The notes beneath the pieces are model-generated. The model saw only the letters and a program-made list of their open reading frames with translations. It was not told the DNA's origin and searched no databases. The position numbers were made by a program, and so were the translations under genes. From an uncultured Alphaproteobacteria bacterium (GTDB lineage Bacteria; Pseudomonadota; Alphaproteobacteria; UBA6615), in the NCBI GenBank assembly GCA_943787445.1, contig CALSML010000028.1, forward strand, positions 1 to 58,739: a stretch of DNA of 58,739 bases, written 5' to 3'. Below are positions 1 to 8,736 of this stretch, in pieces (within the stretch, counting starts at the first letter, position 1; each line of letters opens with the position of its first letter).

Positions 1-443
1 CTGCTGGGCGTGATAGAAATGGGTTACCGACGGGCGCGGGTCGTCTTCACGTGCCGGCGTGCGGTATTTGCCCAAAAACGTGCCGTAGAAACTTGGCCCC
101 GTGCATCAGCTGCACATTGCTGCAGGTTTTCCGCGACCGGCTCGATGGCGTCCATCAGGTTCGCGAGCATCCCCACATTGATCGGGATTTCGGCCGCAAT
201 ATCCGGATCGGGACTGTAGGCGGTGAAGAACACATGGGTGACCGGGGCCAGGCCCGCAAGCGCGGCCCTGGTGGCGTCCGCGTCGTGCAGGTCGACCGAA
301 AGGAACCGCGCCGAGGTTTCGAAATCCGGCGCACGGCGCGACAGCGCAACCACGGACCAGTCCGGGTCATCCGCAAGATGCTCGACAAGCGCCCGCCCGG
401 TGACACCGAGCGCGCCGACAATCAGGGCACAGTTCTGGGGCAT
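1..443 (-). pseudogene. PRISE-type SDR (NAD-dependent epimerase/reductase), partial and frameshifted
   Basis: The N-terminus carries the Rossmann signature ALIVGALGVTGRALVEHL, followed by the WSVVALSRRAPDF and VTHVFFTAY strings typical of progesterone 5-beta-reductase/iridoid-synthase-like (PRISE) short-chain dehydrogenases. The start is the ATG at 443 because the Rossmann glycine motif begins a few residues later; an upstream in-frame extension to 524 has no family-like sequence. After residue 112 or so the frame is lost: the expected NVQLMHGAKFYGTFLGKYRTP can be read only by changing frame twice, near 118 and near 95, each explained by one extra base. The gene continues off the left edge, so its C-terminal half is unseen. 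It is divergent from the broken GntR gene. Substrate unknown. Confidence 0.7.
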
Positions 444-527
444 GGATTGGAAACCTTCCTGACAGACAGACCCGGAGCATACCTGCGCGCACCAAAAAGG
501 TCCGCATTTGCGCGGAAAAACCATTTA

Positions 528-547
528 GATATTTACTTAATATATCA
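528..547. promoter_or_regulatory. AT-rich inverted repeat in divergent SDR/gntR promoter
   Basis: The gap between the divergent SDR and GntR genes contains GATAT (528-532) and ATATC (542-546) as an inverted repeat, ending in ATATATCA (540-547). The same ATATATCA word recurs at 1307-1314 upstream of the FAD oxidase. Two copies in the two promoters around a GntR gene suggest its operator. The assignment is inference only. Confidence 0.3.
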
Positions 548-584
548 GTTGTGTTTCAGTATGGGCGCATCAAGGAGACCCGCA

Positions 585-1267
585 ATGGGCGTGAAACCGG
601 CACAAAGCCTCACCGACCAGGCCTATACGCATCGAAGAACTGATCGTCACCCTGCAGATCCCCCCGGGGGCGATCTCCGAAAGGGAAATCTGTGACCAGA
701 CCGGCTTCGGCCGCACACCGGTCCGCGAAGCCTGAAGCGCCTGGCCCAGCAGCAGCTGATCAACATATTGCCCCGCCGCGGCATGATCGTCACCGAGATC
801 AGCGTCGAGACCCAGCTGCTACCTGCTCGAGCTGCGCCGGGAGGTCGAGCCGCTTGATGGTCGCGCCTCGCCGCGCGCCGGCGCGCAGCCGAGGCCGAGC
901 GTCTCGCGATTCGCCGAGATCGCCAGCCGCCATGGAGGCGGCACCGCAGACCAGCAGATGACGAGGCGGCCTTCCTGGCCCTCGACAACGTGCCTTCAAC
1001 GACGCTGGTCGGCACCCGCCTGCCGCAACGCCGTTCGCCCAGGCCTCCATGGAGCAGTGGAACCCGCTCGCGCGCCGCTTCTGGTACCAGCCACCATCAC
1101 ACTTGTGCGGGTGACCTGGCCCAGCATGGCCAGCCCTCCACGCCGACGTTGCCTGGGCGATCGTTGCCGCGGCGATGCCGACGCTGCCGCCCGTGGAGGC
1201 CTGCGATCGGCTGGTCGACTACCTCACGGCTTTCACCCGCGCCGCGCTGGAGGCCGGCCACGGTTAG
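585..1267 (+). pseudogene. GntR-family (FCD-type) transcriptional regulator, frameshifted
   Basis: Read across frames, the sequence gives a winged-helix GntR domain (the EELIVTLQIPPGAISERE and GRTPVREALKRLAQQQLI blocks) and then an all-helical FCD-like ligand domain ending in LVDYLTAFTRAALEAGHG and a stop at 1267. The start is the ATG at 585, with AAGGAG seven bases upstream. No single frame spans the gene: breaks occur near 632 and 735, and several more in the FCD part. The changes look like single-base indels with few substitutions, since the protein text stays recognisable on both sides. An intact version would probably control the flanking SDR and FAD-oxidase genes, which have matching ATATATCA words in their promoters. 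Confidence 0.75.
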
Positions 1268-1305
1268 GAATGGCCAGAAAAGCGGAAATGATTGCGCAAA
1301 CGACA

Positions 1306-1314
1306 GATATATCA
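1306..1314. promoter_or_regulatory. GATATATC palindrome upstream of FAD oxidase
   Basis: GATATATC (1306-1313) is a perfect 8-bp palindrome in the 94-base gap between the GntR remnant and the FAD-oxidase start. It shares ATATATCA with the SDR/gntR intergenic region. Possible operator for the neighbouring GntR protein. The evidence is only this shared word. Confidence 0.25.
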
Positions 1315-1361
1315 AATTCATATTAGAGGCCGCACGATAGTCGGCTCACGGAGATAAAACG

Positions 1362-3025
1362 ATGGCAGACCGAAAGCTCAAATACTGGGGCTGGGGTTAT
1401 GCCGACGCCGGCCTCGCCGCTGACCAGACCAAAGGCCCTGCTGGACGACCTTCGCCGACGGGTTCGGCATCAAGCCCTCCCGCGACGGTGCGTTCCCGGC
1501 CCTGGATGCCATCAGCGCTGCCGCACCCCGCGCCTCGAAGCGCCCGGCTGATCTCGCGCAGCATGTCTGCACGCACCGACACCCAGTTCGACCGGGTGGT
1601 CCACGCCTTCGGCCAGTCCCAGCCGGATTCGCTCCGCATCTATGCAACGGCGATGTCGGACCACGCCCCCGGCATTGTGGTCGCCTATCCCCGAAACCGA
1701 GCGAGCACATCGCCGCGATCTACGACTGGGCCGGCAAGACCGGAACGCCGCCGTCATCCCCTGCGGCGTGCGGGCTCTTCCGTCGTCGGCGGCGTCACGT
1801 CAGCGATGTGGGGGGCTCCTAGTTCAACGGCGCCATCTCCGTCGACATGGCCCGCATGAACAAGGTGCTCGAGGTGGATCCGAGGTCTCCCGCGCCGCGC
1901 GCATCCAGGGCGGCGCCCGCTGGGCCCGGAGCTCGAGGCCCAGCTCAAGCCCCACGGGCTGACCCTCCGCCATCTTCCCGCAGAGTCCTTCCAGCACTCG
2001 ACCTTCGGCGGCTGGGTCGCCACGCGCTCCGGCGGCCATTTCGCCACCCTCTACACCCATATCGACGATCTGGTGGAGAGCGACCACCACCGTCACCCCG
2101 GCCGGCGACTATCGTCTCCCGCCGCCTGCCCGGCTCGGGCGCCGGCCCCAGCCCGGACCGCTTCGTCGCCACTGGGCAGCGAGGGCGCGCTGGGCATCAT
2201 CACCGAGGGCTGGGCCCGCCTGCAGGGCCGGCCCACCTTCAAGGCCACGGCCGGCTATCCGCTTCACCGAGCTTCTTCGACGCCGCCCGCGCCGTGCGCG
2301 CCGGTCTCCCAGGCCGGGCTCTATCCCGGCCAACGTCCGGATCGTCGACGGCACCGAGCTGCAGGTGAACGGCGCCGGTGACGGCAGTCCTTCACCCTGA
2401 TGGTCGTCTCCTTCGAGAGCGCCGACCACCCGGTGGACGCCTGGATGGCCCGCGCCGAGGAATGCTGCCTCGACCGTGGGCGGCGTCGGTGGACGTGCCC
2501 TGGCGCGACAACCCCGACGCCCACCTGCAGGGCGCGGTGGGGGCGTGGCGCACGGCCTTCATCCGCATGCCCTACAACCGGGAGCAGCTCACCCCCCGGG
2601 GCATCATCTCCGACACGTTCGAGACCGCGACCACCTGGGATGCCGGTTCGAGGAATTTCTATCGGCGCCATCAAGGAGGCCACCCAGGCCGCCATCCGCG
2701 ACGTGACCGGCCATGACGGCGCGGTCTCCTGCCGCTTCTCCCACGCCTATCCGGACGGCCCGCGCCCTATTTCGCCTTCCACGCACCAGGCGATCCGGGC
2801 GGGGACGGCACGGCGATGCTGGAACAATGGCAGGAAATCAAGACCCGTTGCTCGGACGCACTGATCGCCAATGGCGGCACCATCACCCACCATCACGCCG
2901 TCGGCCGCGACCACCAGAAATGGTACGAGCAGCAACGCCCGGCCCTGTTCGGGGATATCCTTGGCGATGCGAAGAAGCGGCTGGACCCGAAGGGTGTGCT
3001 CAATCCGGGTGTGATTGTGGGGTAG
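1362..3025 (+). pseudogene. FAD-linked oxidase, alkylglycerone-phosphate-synthase-like, multiply frameshifted
   Basis: The start RKLKYWGWGYAD matches the N-terminal WGWG signature of the AGPS/FAD-oxidase family. The end, ITHHHAVGRDHQKWYEQQRP followed by RLDPKGVLNPG, matches its C-terminal HHH and NPGV motifs. Between them one can read, by hopping frames, the FAD-binding PCMH domain (GGGSSVVGG-like, HSTFGGWVATRSGG, LGSEGALGIITE) and the FAD-oxidase C-terminal domain. The ORF is cut by at least eight frame changes between about 1430 and 2800. The last 70 codons (from 2816) are intact. The family makes ether-lipid precursors or oxidises hydroxy acids; the actual substrate here is unknown. The indels are single-base, and the conserved text between them suggests either very recent decay or sequencing error. 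Confidence 0.8.
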
Positions 3026-3128
3026 GGGAGCGCTGCATAAACCGGGTACCGGACGGCTTTGAAACCGGCCTCCCAATCCGTATGTTCGTTTCCAACAAGA
3101 ACATCTGTCTTTGCTCCGGAAACGCCCC

Positions 3129-4454
3129 ATGCCCAAACCCATCCATCTGAATCTCTTCATCCAGTCCCGCGGCCACCACGAGACCGCGTGGGATCATCCC
3201 GGGGCGGATCCGCGCTCGCTGATGGATATCAACTATTACGCCGACCTCGCCCAGCAGGCCGAGGCGGCGCGGTTCGATTCGATCTTCTTCGCCGATGTGC
3301 TGATGCTCACCGAGGACGCCATGAAGACCGGGCGCTTCTGGCCCGATCCGGTCATCATGCTCGCCGCGCTGGCCATGAAGACCGAGCATATCGGGCTGGT
3401 GGCCACCGGCTCGTGCACCTATTCCGAGCCTTACAATCTGGCCCGCCAGTTCGCCTCCATCGACCATATTTCGGGCGGCCGGGCCGCATGGAACATCGTC
3501 ACCACCTGGGTTGAGGCCGTTGCGGCCAATTACGGGCGCGAGCACACGGCGCATGGCGATCGCTATGAAATGGGCGAGGAGTTTGTCTCGTCGGTAAAGG
3601 ATCTGTGGGACAGCTGGGCTGATGATGCCCTGGTCGATGACCGCTCGGGCGACGGGCTCTGCGGAGACACCAGCCGCATCACGCCGGTCAATTTCGAGGG
3701 CGCGTATTACCAGGTGGCCGGCGCGCTCAACGTGCCGCGCTCGCCCCAGGGGCGCCCTGTGCTGGTTCAGGCAGGCGCGTCGGATCGCGGGCGGGACTTT
3801 GCCGCCAAGCATGCCGAGGCGATCTTCACCGCTCATCTGGAGAAGGAAACCGCGCAGGAGTTCTATACCGACATCAAGAAACGCGCGAAGGGTTTCGGAC
3901 GGGACGCCAACCAGACCGTCGTGCTGCCGGGGCTGAATCCGGTGATCGGCGGCACGGAAGCTGAGGCCAAACAGAACCTGCTGGACCTGAATTCCCGGAT
4001 GGATCCGGAAGTGGGCCGGCGCACCCTGTCCCAGCGCTTTGCGGGCCACGATTTCTCCCATCTTGATCTCGACGAGCCCCTGAAGGTCTCCGACTTCCCG
4101 GATCCCGACAAGCTGGAAACCATGAAGAGCCGCGCCGCGCTAATTGTGCGGATCGTGGGCAATGAGGGCCTGACCCTGCGCGAGTTGCTGGCCCGGTTTG
4201 CCGGCGGGCGCGGTCACTACACCACGGCCGGCACGCCAGAGCAGATCGCCGATCTGATCGAGGACTGGTGCACCGATGGCGCGGCGGATGGCTTCAACTA
4301 CATGCCGCCGGTGATCCCGGCGCTGATGACCCCGTTCATCGACGAGGTGATCCCGCTACTCCAGAAGCGTGGCCTGTTCCGCACCGAGTATGAGGGCGCG
4401 ACGCTCCGCGAAAATCTGGGTCTCGACCGTCCGAAAAGCCGGTTCTTCGACTAG
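3129..4454 (+). CDS. LLM-class flavin-dependent monooxygenase (NtaA/SnaA/DszA family)
   Basis: 441 residues, a TIM-barrel luciferase-like monooxygenase of the nitrilotriacetate-monooxygenase component A type, which uses FMNH2 supplied by a separate reductase. Diagnostic text: the N-terminal HLNLFIQSRGHHETAWDHP, FDSIFFADVLML, ARQFASIDHISGGRAAWNIVT and the PQGRPVLVQAGASDRGRDFAA block. The start at ATG 3129 is chosen because the barrel's first strand begins at residue 5; an upstream in-frame ATG adds only six unlike residues. Family members attack chelators, dibenzothiophene sulfone, alkanesulfonates and pristinamycin, so the substrate cannot be named. No flavin reductase lies nearby. The gene directly follows the broken FAD oxidase and is followed by a palindromic repeat and an aldehyde dehydrogenase. 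Confidence 0.85.
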   Translation: MPKPIHLNLFIQSRGHHETAWDHPGADPRSLMDINYYADLAQQAEAARFDSIFFADVLMLTEDAMKTGRFWPDPVIMLAALAMKTEHIGLVATGSCTYSEPYNLARQFASIDHISGGRAAWNIVTTWVEAVAANYGREHTAHGDRYEMGEEFVSSVKDLWDSWADDALVDDRSGDGLCGDTSRITPVNFEGAYYQVAGALNVPRSPQGRPVLVQAGASDRGRDFAAKHAEAIFTAHLEKETAQEFYTDIKKRAKGFGRDANQTVVLPGLNPVIGGTEAEAKQNLLDLNSRMDPEVGRRTLSQRFAGHDFSHLDLDEPLKVSDFPDPDKLETMKSRAALIVRIVGNEGLTLRELLARFAGGRGHYTTAGTPEQIADLIEDWCTDGAADGFNYMPPVIPALMTPFIDEVIPLLQKRGLFRTEYEGATLRENLGLDRPKSRFFD

Positions 4455-4556
4455 CAGAACTTCCCTTTTATTCCCGCCATCGTCACGCCCGCAATCCCCA
4501 CCTCGCCCTGACCCTCTCCTCCGGGAGGAGAGTGCCTGCGGCTTGTTTCCCTCCAT

Positions 4557-4631
4557 CGTCATGCCCGGACTTGATCCGGGCATCTCGTCTCGGTTTGCGG
4601 TGAGATACCCGGATCGGGTGCGGGTATGACG
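4557..4631. repeat. Palindromic interspersed repeat, long form (copy 1)
   Basis: The outer arms CGTCATGCCCGG and CGGGTATGACG are inverted. The left arm itself contains the core CCCGGACTTGATCCGGG, and the two halves are joined by CATCTCGTCTCGGTTTGCGGTGA. The element could fold into a double hairpin in DNA or RNA. It lies in the gap between the flavin monooxygenase and gabD. The same architecture recurs at 8598-8661 and 20238-20312. Confidence 0.8.
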
Positions 4632-4727
4632 CTTTGGGTGCGGGACACCCGCAATTGTTACCGCGGCGGCTCCGGCCTATGCTTCGGGCAACGCCAGAAA
4701 TCAGAATCCGAACCGGGGATCAATCCG

Positions 4728-6182
4728 ATGAAGCTCAAGGACAGCAAGCTCTTTCGTCAGCAGTGCTACGTGAACGGCCAGTGGGCCGATGCCGATGGGG
4801 GTGAGACCATCGAGGTCACCAACCCGGTGGACGGGTCCGTCATTGGCACGGTGCCACGCATGGGGACCGCCGAGACCCGGCGCGCCATCGAAGCAGCGGA
4901 AGTCGCTCAGAAGGAATGGCGCATGCTGACGGGCAAGGAACGCGCGGCGATCCTGCGCAAATGGTTCGATCTGATGATGGCGCATCAGGAAGATCTGGCG
5001 ATCCTGATGACCACGGAGCAAGGCAAACCGATTGCCGAATCCCGTGGTGAGATCGCCTATGCGGCCGCCTTTATCGAGTGGTTCGCCGAAGAGGCCAAGC
5101 GCATCTATGGCGACACGATCCCCGGCCATACCCGCGACAGCCGCATCATCGTGATGAAGGAGCCCATCGGCGTCACGGCGGCGATCACGCCGTGGAACTT
5201 CCCGGCAGCCATGATCACCCGCAAGGCAGGCCCGGCACTGGCCGCGGGTTGTTCGATGGTGGTCAAGCCGGCGACCTCCACACCCTATTCGGCGCTGGCC
5301 ATGGCGGAACTGGCTGAACGCGCCGGGGTGCCGGCGGGCATTCTCTCGGTGATCACCGGCTCTTCGGCGGAAATCGGCGCCGAGATCACCTCCAACCCGA
5401 TCGTGCGCAAGCTCACTTTCACCGGCTCCACGGAAGTCGGTCGTGAGCTGATGAAGCAGAGTGCGGACAACATCAAGAAAGTCTCCATGGAGCTGGGCGG
5501 CAACGCGCCCTTCATGGTGTTCGACGATGCCGATCTGGACGCCGCCGTGGTCGGGGCGATGGCCTCCAAATACCGCAACACGGGCCAGACCTGTGTCTGC
5601 ACCAACCGCATTCTGGTGCAGGACGGGGTCTATGACGCCTTCACCGAGAAGCTCGCCGCCGCCGTGCGGGAACTTCAGGTCTCGAACGGCATGGAAGAGG
5701 GCGCTCAGCAGGGTCCGATGATTGATATGGCTGCGGTCGAGAAGGTCGAGGAACATATCGCCGATGCGGTCGCCAAGGGCGCGAAGGTGGTTGTGGGCGG
5801 TGAACGCCACGAACTGGGCGGCACCTTCTTCCAGCCGACCGTGCTGGTGGATGTGACTACGGATATGGCCGTCACCCGCGAGGAAACCTTCGGGCCCCTG
5901 GCACCCGTCTTCCGCTTCGGCAGTGATGAGGAAGGCATCGCCATGGCGAACGACACCGAGTTCGGGCTGGCGGCCTATTTTTACGCCAGCGATCTGCGCC
6001 GGGCCTGGAAAGTGTCCGAAAGCCTCGAATCCGGCATCGTCGGCGTGAACACCGGGCTCATCTCCACCGAGGTCGCACCCTTTGGCGGCGTCAAGGAATC
6101 CGGCGTCGGCCGCGAAGGCTCGAAATACGGCATCGAGGACTACATCGAGATCAAATATGTCTGCCTCGGCGGGATGGCGTAG
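4728..6182 (+). CDS. gabD: NAD(P)-dependent succinate-semialdehyde dehydrogenase
   Basis: 484 residues, the usual length for GabD-type aldehyde dehydrogenases. It oxidises succinate semialdehyde (or a similar short aldehyde acid) to succinate in the cytoplasm, the last step of the GABA shunt. The cofactor-binding ITPWNFPAAMITRK, the FTGSTEVGRELM loop, the general base in KVSMELGGNAPF and the nucleophile in NTGQTCVCTNR are all present, and the C-terminal FGGVKESGVGREGSKYGIEDY is diagnostic of the GabD subgroup. The start at ATG 4728 gives the normal N-terminus (LKDSKLFRQQCYVNGQW); the longer in-frame extension to 4626 runs into the palindromic repeat. No GABA transaminase is adjacent, so it may serve a different semialdehyde. 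Confidence 0.88.
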   Translation: MKLKDSKLFRQQCYVNGQWADADGGETIEVTNPVDGSVIGTVPRMGTAETRRAIEAAEVAQKEWRMLTGKERAAILRKWFDLMMAHQEDLAILMTTEQGKPIAESRGEIAYAAAFIEWFAEEAKRIYGDTIPGHTRDSRIIVMKEPIGVTAAITPWNFPAAMITRKAGPALAAGCSMVVKPATSTPYSALAMAELAERAGVPAGILSVITGSSAEIGAEITSNPIVRKLTFTGSTEVGRELMKQSADNIKKVSMELGGNAPFMVFDDADLDAAVVGAMASKYRNTGQTCVCTNRILVQDGVYDAFTEKLAAAVRELQVSNGMEEGAQQGPMIDMAAVEKVEEHIADAVAKGAKVVVGGERHELGGTFFQPTVLVDVTTDMAVTREETFGPLAPVFRFGSDEEGIAMANDTEFGLAAYFYASDLRRAWKVSESLESGIVGVNTGLISTEVAPFGGVKESGVGREGSKYGIEDYIEIKYVCLGGMA

Positions 6183-6246
6183 GGACGTATTCCTTCGCGG
6201 CAATCATCTTGTCCCATTCAGGCATGACGCTATTGGGGGGTAGGCT

Positions 6247-6273
6247 GTCATGGCCGGGCTTGTTCCGGCCATT
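6247..6273. repeat. Degenerate palindromic repeat (copy 2)
   Basis: GTCATGGCCGGGCTTGTTCCGGCCATTC carries inverted GGCCGG/CCGGCC arms around CTTGTT, a variant of the CCCGGACTTGATCCGGG core. It lies in the gap between the convergent gabD and BKACE genes. Confidence 0.5.
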
Positions 6274-6320
6274 CACGTGGGTGTGTCACGCGCGGTGATC
6301 GCAGGTGTCGATAGACGTGG

Positions 6321-6348
6321 ATGCCCGCAACACGTGCGGGCATGACGT
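6321..6348. repeat. Palindromic repeat, short form (copy 3)
   Basis: ATGCCCGCA and TGCGGGCAT are exact inverted arms around ACACG, followed by GACGT. A second short-form copy is at 8559-8584. It lies between the convergent gabD and BKACE genes, where it could double as a hairpin stabilising transcript ends. Confidence 0.7.
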
Positions 6349-6357
6349 GTAGTATCT

Positions 6358-6426
6358 TCATACCCGGACTTGATCCGGGTATTTCGTTGAGCTCCGAGAG
6401 AAGATGCCCCGGGTCCGCCCGGGCAT
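6358..6426. repeat. Palindromic interspersed repeat (copy 4)
   Basis: Begins with TCATACCCGG-ACTTGATCCGGGTA (the family core) and ends with ATGCCCCGGG-TCCGCCCGGGCAT, a second hairpin. It ends 12 bases from the stop codon of the BKACE gene, so it would form the 3' end of that transcript on the minus strand. Confidence 0.7.
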
Positions 6427-6438
6427 TAGAAGCTTTGA

Positions 6439-7314
6439 CTACAGTCCCAGAATCTCCCGCGCTTCCTTGGTGGAGGCCGCCCAGGCGCCCGTCGCGTCGA
6501 TCAGCATCTTGGCCTGTTCGACCAGCTGGGCATTGCCCGAGGCGAGCACGCCCTTGGAGATGTAAAGATTATCTTCCAGACCCACGCGCACATGGCCGCC
6601 GAGCACGGTGGCGCTGGCCACCATCGGGAATTCGAAGCGTGAGATGCCAAAGCTCGCCCAGTTGGCATTGGCGGGCAGCATATCGCGCATCAGCATCATG
6701 GTTTCGGTATTGGCCGGGGCGCCCCACGGAATGCCGAGGCAAAGCTGATAGAGAGGTTGATCATCCTTGATCAAGCCGCTTTCGAGCATGTGGTTGGCCA
6801 GCCGCACATGGCCGGTATCGAAGACCTCGAGCTCCGGCTTCACGCCGGCATCCTGAATCATTACGGCCATCTCGTTGAGCATGTCCGGGGTGTTCACCAT
6901 CGGGCGGGCGCCGAAATTCATCGTCGCCACGTCCAGCGAACAGATATCGGGCTTGTTCTCGACCACATGGGCGACACGCTCTTCGGCGGTCTTCATGACG
7001 CTGCCGGCAGCGACCTTCATGGGATCGTCGTGGTCCGGCACGAAACGTGCGCCGGGGCCGGTGGTCAGGTTGATGATGACATCGGTGCCCGCATCGCGGA
7101 TCCGGTCGACCACGTCCTTGTAGAGGGCGGTGTCCATGCTCGCCTTGCGGGTTTCCGGATTGCGCACATGGATATGAACAATGGCCGCACCGGCCTTGTG
7201 GGCGGCGAGCGCCTCATTGGCGATCTCTTCGGGCGTGACGGGCACGGCCGGGTTGAGATCGGCGGTATCGGCGGCACCGGTCACGGCGCAGGAAATGATT
7301 ACGGGACGTGTCAT
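6439..7314 (-). CDS. Beta-keto acid cleavage enzyme (BKACE, 3-keto-5-aminohexanoate cleavage family)
   Basis: 291 residues, normal for the family once named DUF849. These zinc enzymes condense a beta-keto acid with acetyl-CoA to release a CoA ester and acetoacetate. Visible hallmarks are PVIISCAVTGA at the start, the zinc-binding AAIVHIHVRNPETRK (His-x-His), VIINLTTGPGA, CSLDVATMNFG and the PELEVFDTGH segment. The start is ATG 7314. Known members handle 3-keto-5-aminohexanoate, dehydrocarnitine and other keto acids, so the substrate is open. It is convergent with gabD and divergent from the quinone oxidoreductase. The 253-base gap at 7315-7567 presumably holds both promoters, but I see no clear operator in it. 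Confidence 0.88.
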   Translation of the reverse strand: MTRPVIISCAVTGAADTADLNPAVPVTPEEIANEALAAHKAGAAIVHIHVRNPETRKASMDTALYKDVVDRIRDAGTDVIINLTTGPGARFVPDHDDPMKVAAGSVMKTAEERVAHVVENKPDICSLDVATMNFGARPMVNTPDMLNEMAVMIQDAGVKPELEVFDTGHVRLANHMLESGLIKDDQPLYQLCLGIPWGAPANTETMMLMRDMLPANANWASFGISRFEFPMVASATVLGGHVRVGLEDNLYISKGVLASGNAQLVEQAKMLIDATGAWAASTKEAREILGL

Positions 7315-7567
7315 GTTGGTTTCCCCTCAGTCGGAATGCGGCTTGTGCTTTTTCGGTACCTTGGGGGGAGCCTAGACAGGTCGGGATGTGTGAACAAGCA
7401 TTTGGGGTGATGGTCTCGCACAGAAAGACAGTCATGCATTGTTGATAACAACGAGCGCGGGAGTGGTTGATTTCCTTTCGCCGATGGGAGACTAGATCAG
7501 TCTGCACGGCCCGGTCGGGGGCATGTGAAATCAAAGTTATCCAGCTGAGAAAAAGAGGAAACAGGTG

Positions 7568-8548
7568 ATGGTCAAGGCAATCCGCATCCATGAGTTCGGC
7601 GAGGCCGATGTTCTGAAATGGGAAGATATCGATGTGGGTGAGCCCGGCCCGGGCCAGCTGCGCCTGCGCCACACGGCGATCGGGTTCAATTTTCTCGACA
7701 TCATGGTCCGCAAGGGCCTCTACCCGGTTCTGCCCGAGCTTCCCTCGGTGCTGGGCACGGAAGCCGCCGGTGTGGTCGAAGCGGTGGGCGCGGGCGTTGA
7801 AGGCTTCGATGTCGGCCAGCGCGTGGCCTATGCTTCGACCTTCCCGGGCTCCTATGCCGAGGGCCGGCTGATCGAGGCCGCACAGGTCGTGGCTTTGCCC
7901 GACGATGTGTCCGATGAAGCCGCTGCTGCCAGCATGCTCAAGGGCATGACCGCGGAATATCTGATTCACCGCACCTATGCGGCTCAGTCCGGCGAAACCG
8001 CGCTGGTGCACGCCGCCGCCGGTGGCGTCGGGTTGTTCCTGTGCCAGTGGCTCGCCAGCAAGGGCGTGAATGTGATCGGCACGGTCGGCTCCGAGGCCAA
8101 GAAGGAGACGATCCTCGCCCATGGCGCGAAACACGCCGTGAACTACAAGACCGAGAACTTCACCGAGGCGGCTCTTGAGGCGACCGGTGGGAATGGTGTG
8201 GATGTGGTCTATGATTCCGTGGGTAAGGATCACTGGCAGGGCTCGATCGACGCGCTCCGCCCGCGCGGTTACATGGTCAATTTCGGTAATGCCTCCGGCC
8301 CGCTGCCACCAATCGATTCGGTGGAGCTGAATGTGAAAGGCTCCCTGTTCTTCACCAAGGCTTCCATGCGGTTCTATCAGCTCAATCGTCAGGAGCTCGA
8401 TGACAGCGCCGCAACCCTGTTCGCAGCCATTGCCGCGGGCGACATCGCGCCGGTCATCGGCCAGACCTATAAACTCGAAGATGCCGCTCAGGCCCAGATC
8501 GACGTCTGGGGGGGCAAGACCACAGGCTCGACCATCCTGACGGTCTGA
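7568..8548 (+). CDS. Zinc-less MDR, NADPH:quinone oxidoreductase family
   Basis: 326 residues, a medium-chain reductase of the Qor type: an N-terminal GroES-like domain, then a Rossmann domain with HAAAGGVGLFLCQWL (the AxxGxxG NADPH loop) at about residues 147-161. No structural or catalytic zinc cysteines are present, as expected for the quinone oxidoreductase branch. It reduces quinones or enones with one NADPH. The start at ATG 7568 is preferred over GTG 7565 because AGGAAACAG lies just upstream. Palindromic repeats follow the stop. A distant paralogue is at 30084-31076. Confidence 0.87.
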   Translation: MVKAIRIHEFGEADVLKWEDIDVGEPGPGQLRLRHTAIGFNFLDIMVRKGLYPVLPELPSVLGTEAAGVVEAVGAGVEGFDVGQRVAYASTFPGSYAEGRLIEAAQVVALPDDVSDEAAAASMLKGMTAEYLIHRTYAAQSGETALVHAAAGGVGLFLCQWLASKGVNVIGTVGSEAKKETILAHGAKHAVNYKTENFTEAALEATGGNGVDVVYDSVGKDHWQGSIDALRPRGYMVNFGNASGPLPPIDSVELNVKGSLFFTKASMRFYQLNRQELDDSAATLFAAIAAGDIAPVIGQTYKLEDAAQAQIDVWGGKTTGSTILTV

Positions 8549-8558
8549 GCAGAAGGTT

Positions 8559-8584
8559 CGTCATGCCCGCAACACGTGCGGGCG
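8559..8584. repeat. Palindromic repeat, short form (copy 5)
   Basis: CGTCATGCCCGCA-ACACG-TGCGGGCGC, nearly the same as the copy at 6321-6348. It lies 11 bases after the qor stop codon and immediately before a long-form copy. Confidence 0.65.
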
Positions 8585-8597
8585 CAACCGACCGTAT

Positions 8598-8661
8598 CGT
8601 CATACCCGGACTTGATCCGGGTATCTCGTCGGGGGCCGGGGAAAGAGGCCCGGATATGACG
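8598..8661. repeat. Palindromic interspersed repeat, long form (copy 6)
   Basis: The left arm CGTCATACCCGG continues as ACTTGATCCGGGTATCTCGTC. The right arm is CCGGATATGACG. The organisation is the same as at 4557-4631 with a shorter centre. It lies in the qor/hydrolase gap. Confidence 0.75.
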
Positions 8662-8736
8662 TTAGGCAGACGGGCCTCCGGCGCTGCAGACATGGCGATG
8701 GTTTGATAGGCTGTCCGGGAACAAGGGATGGCAATC

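Noticed and set aside
4701..6203. 500-codon open frame opposite gabD
   Set aside because: Shadow of a well-supported aldehyde dehydrogenase gene.
6183..8661. CRISPR array formed by the repeated palindromes
   Set aside because: The copies are separated by whole genes, differ in length and have no uniform spacers; no cas genes are visible.
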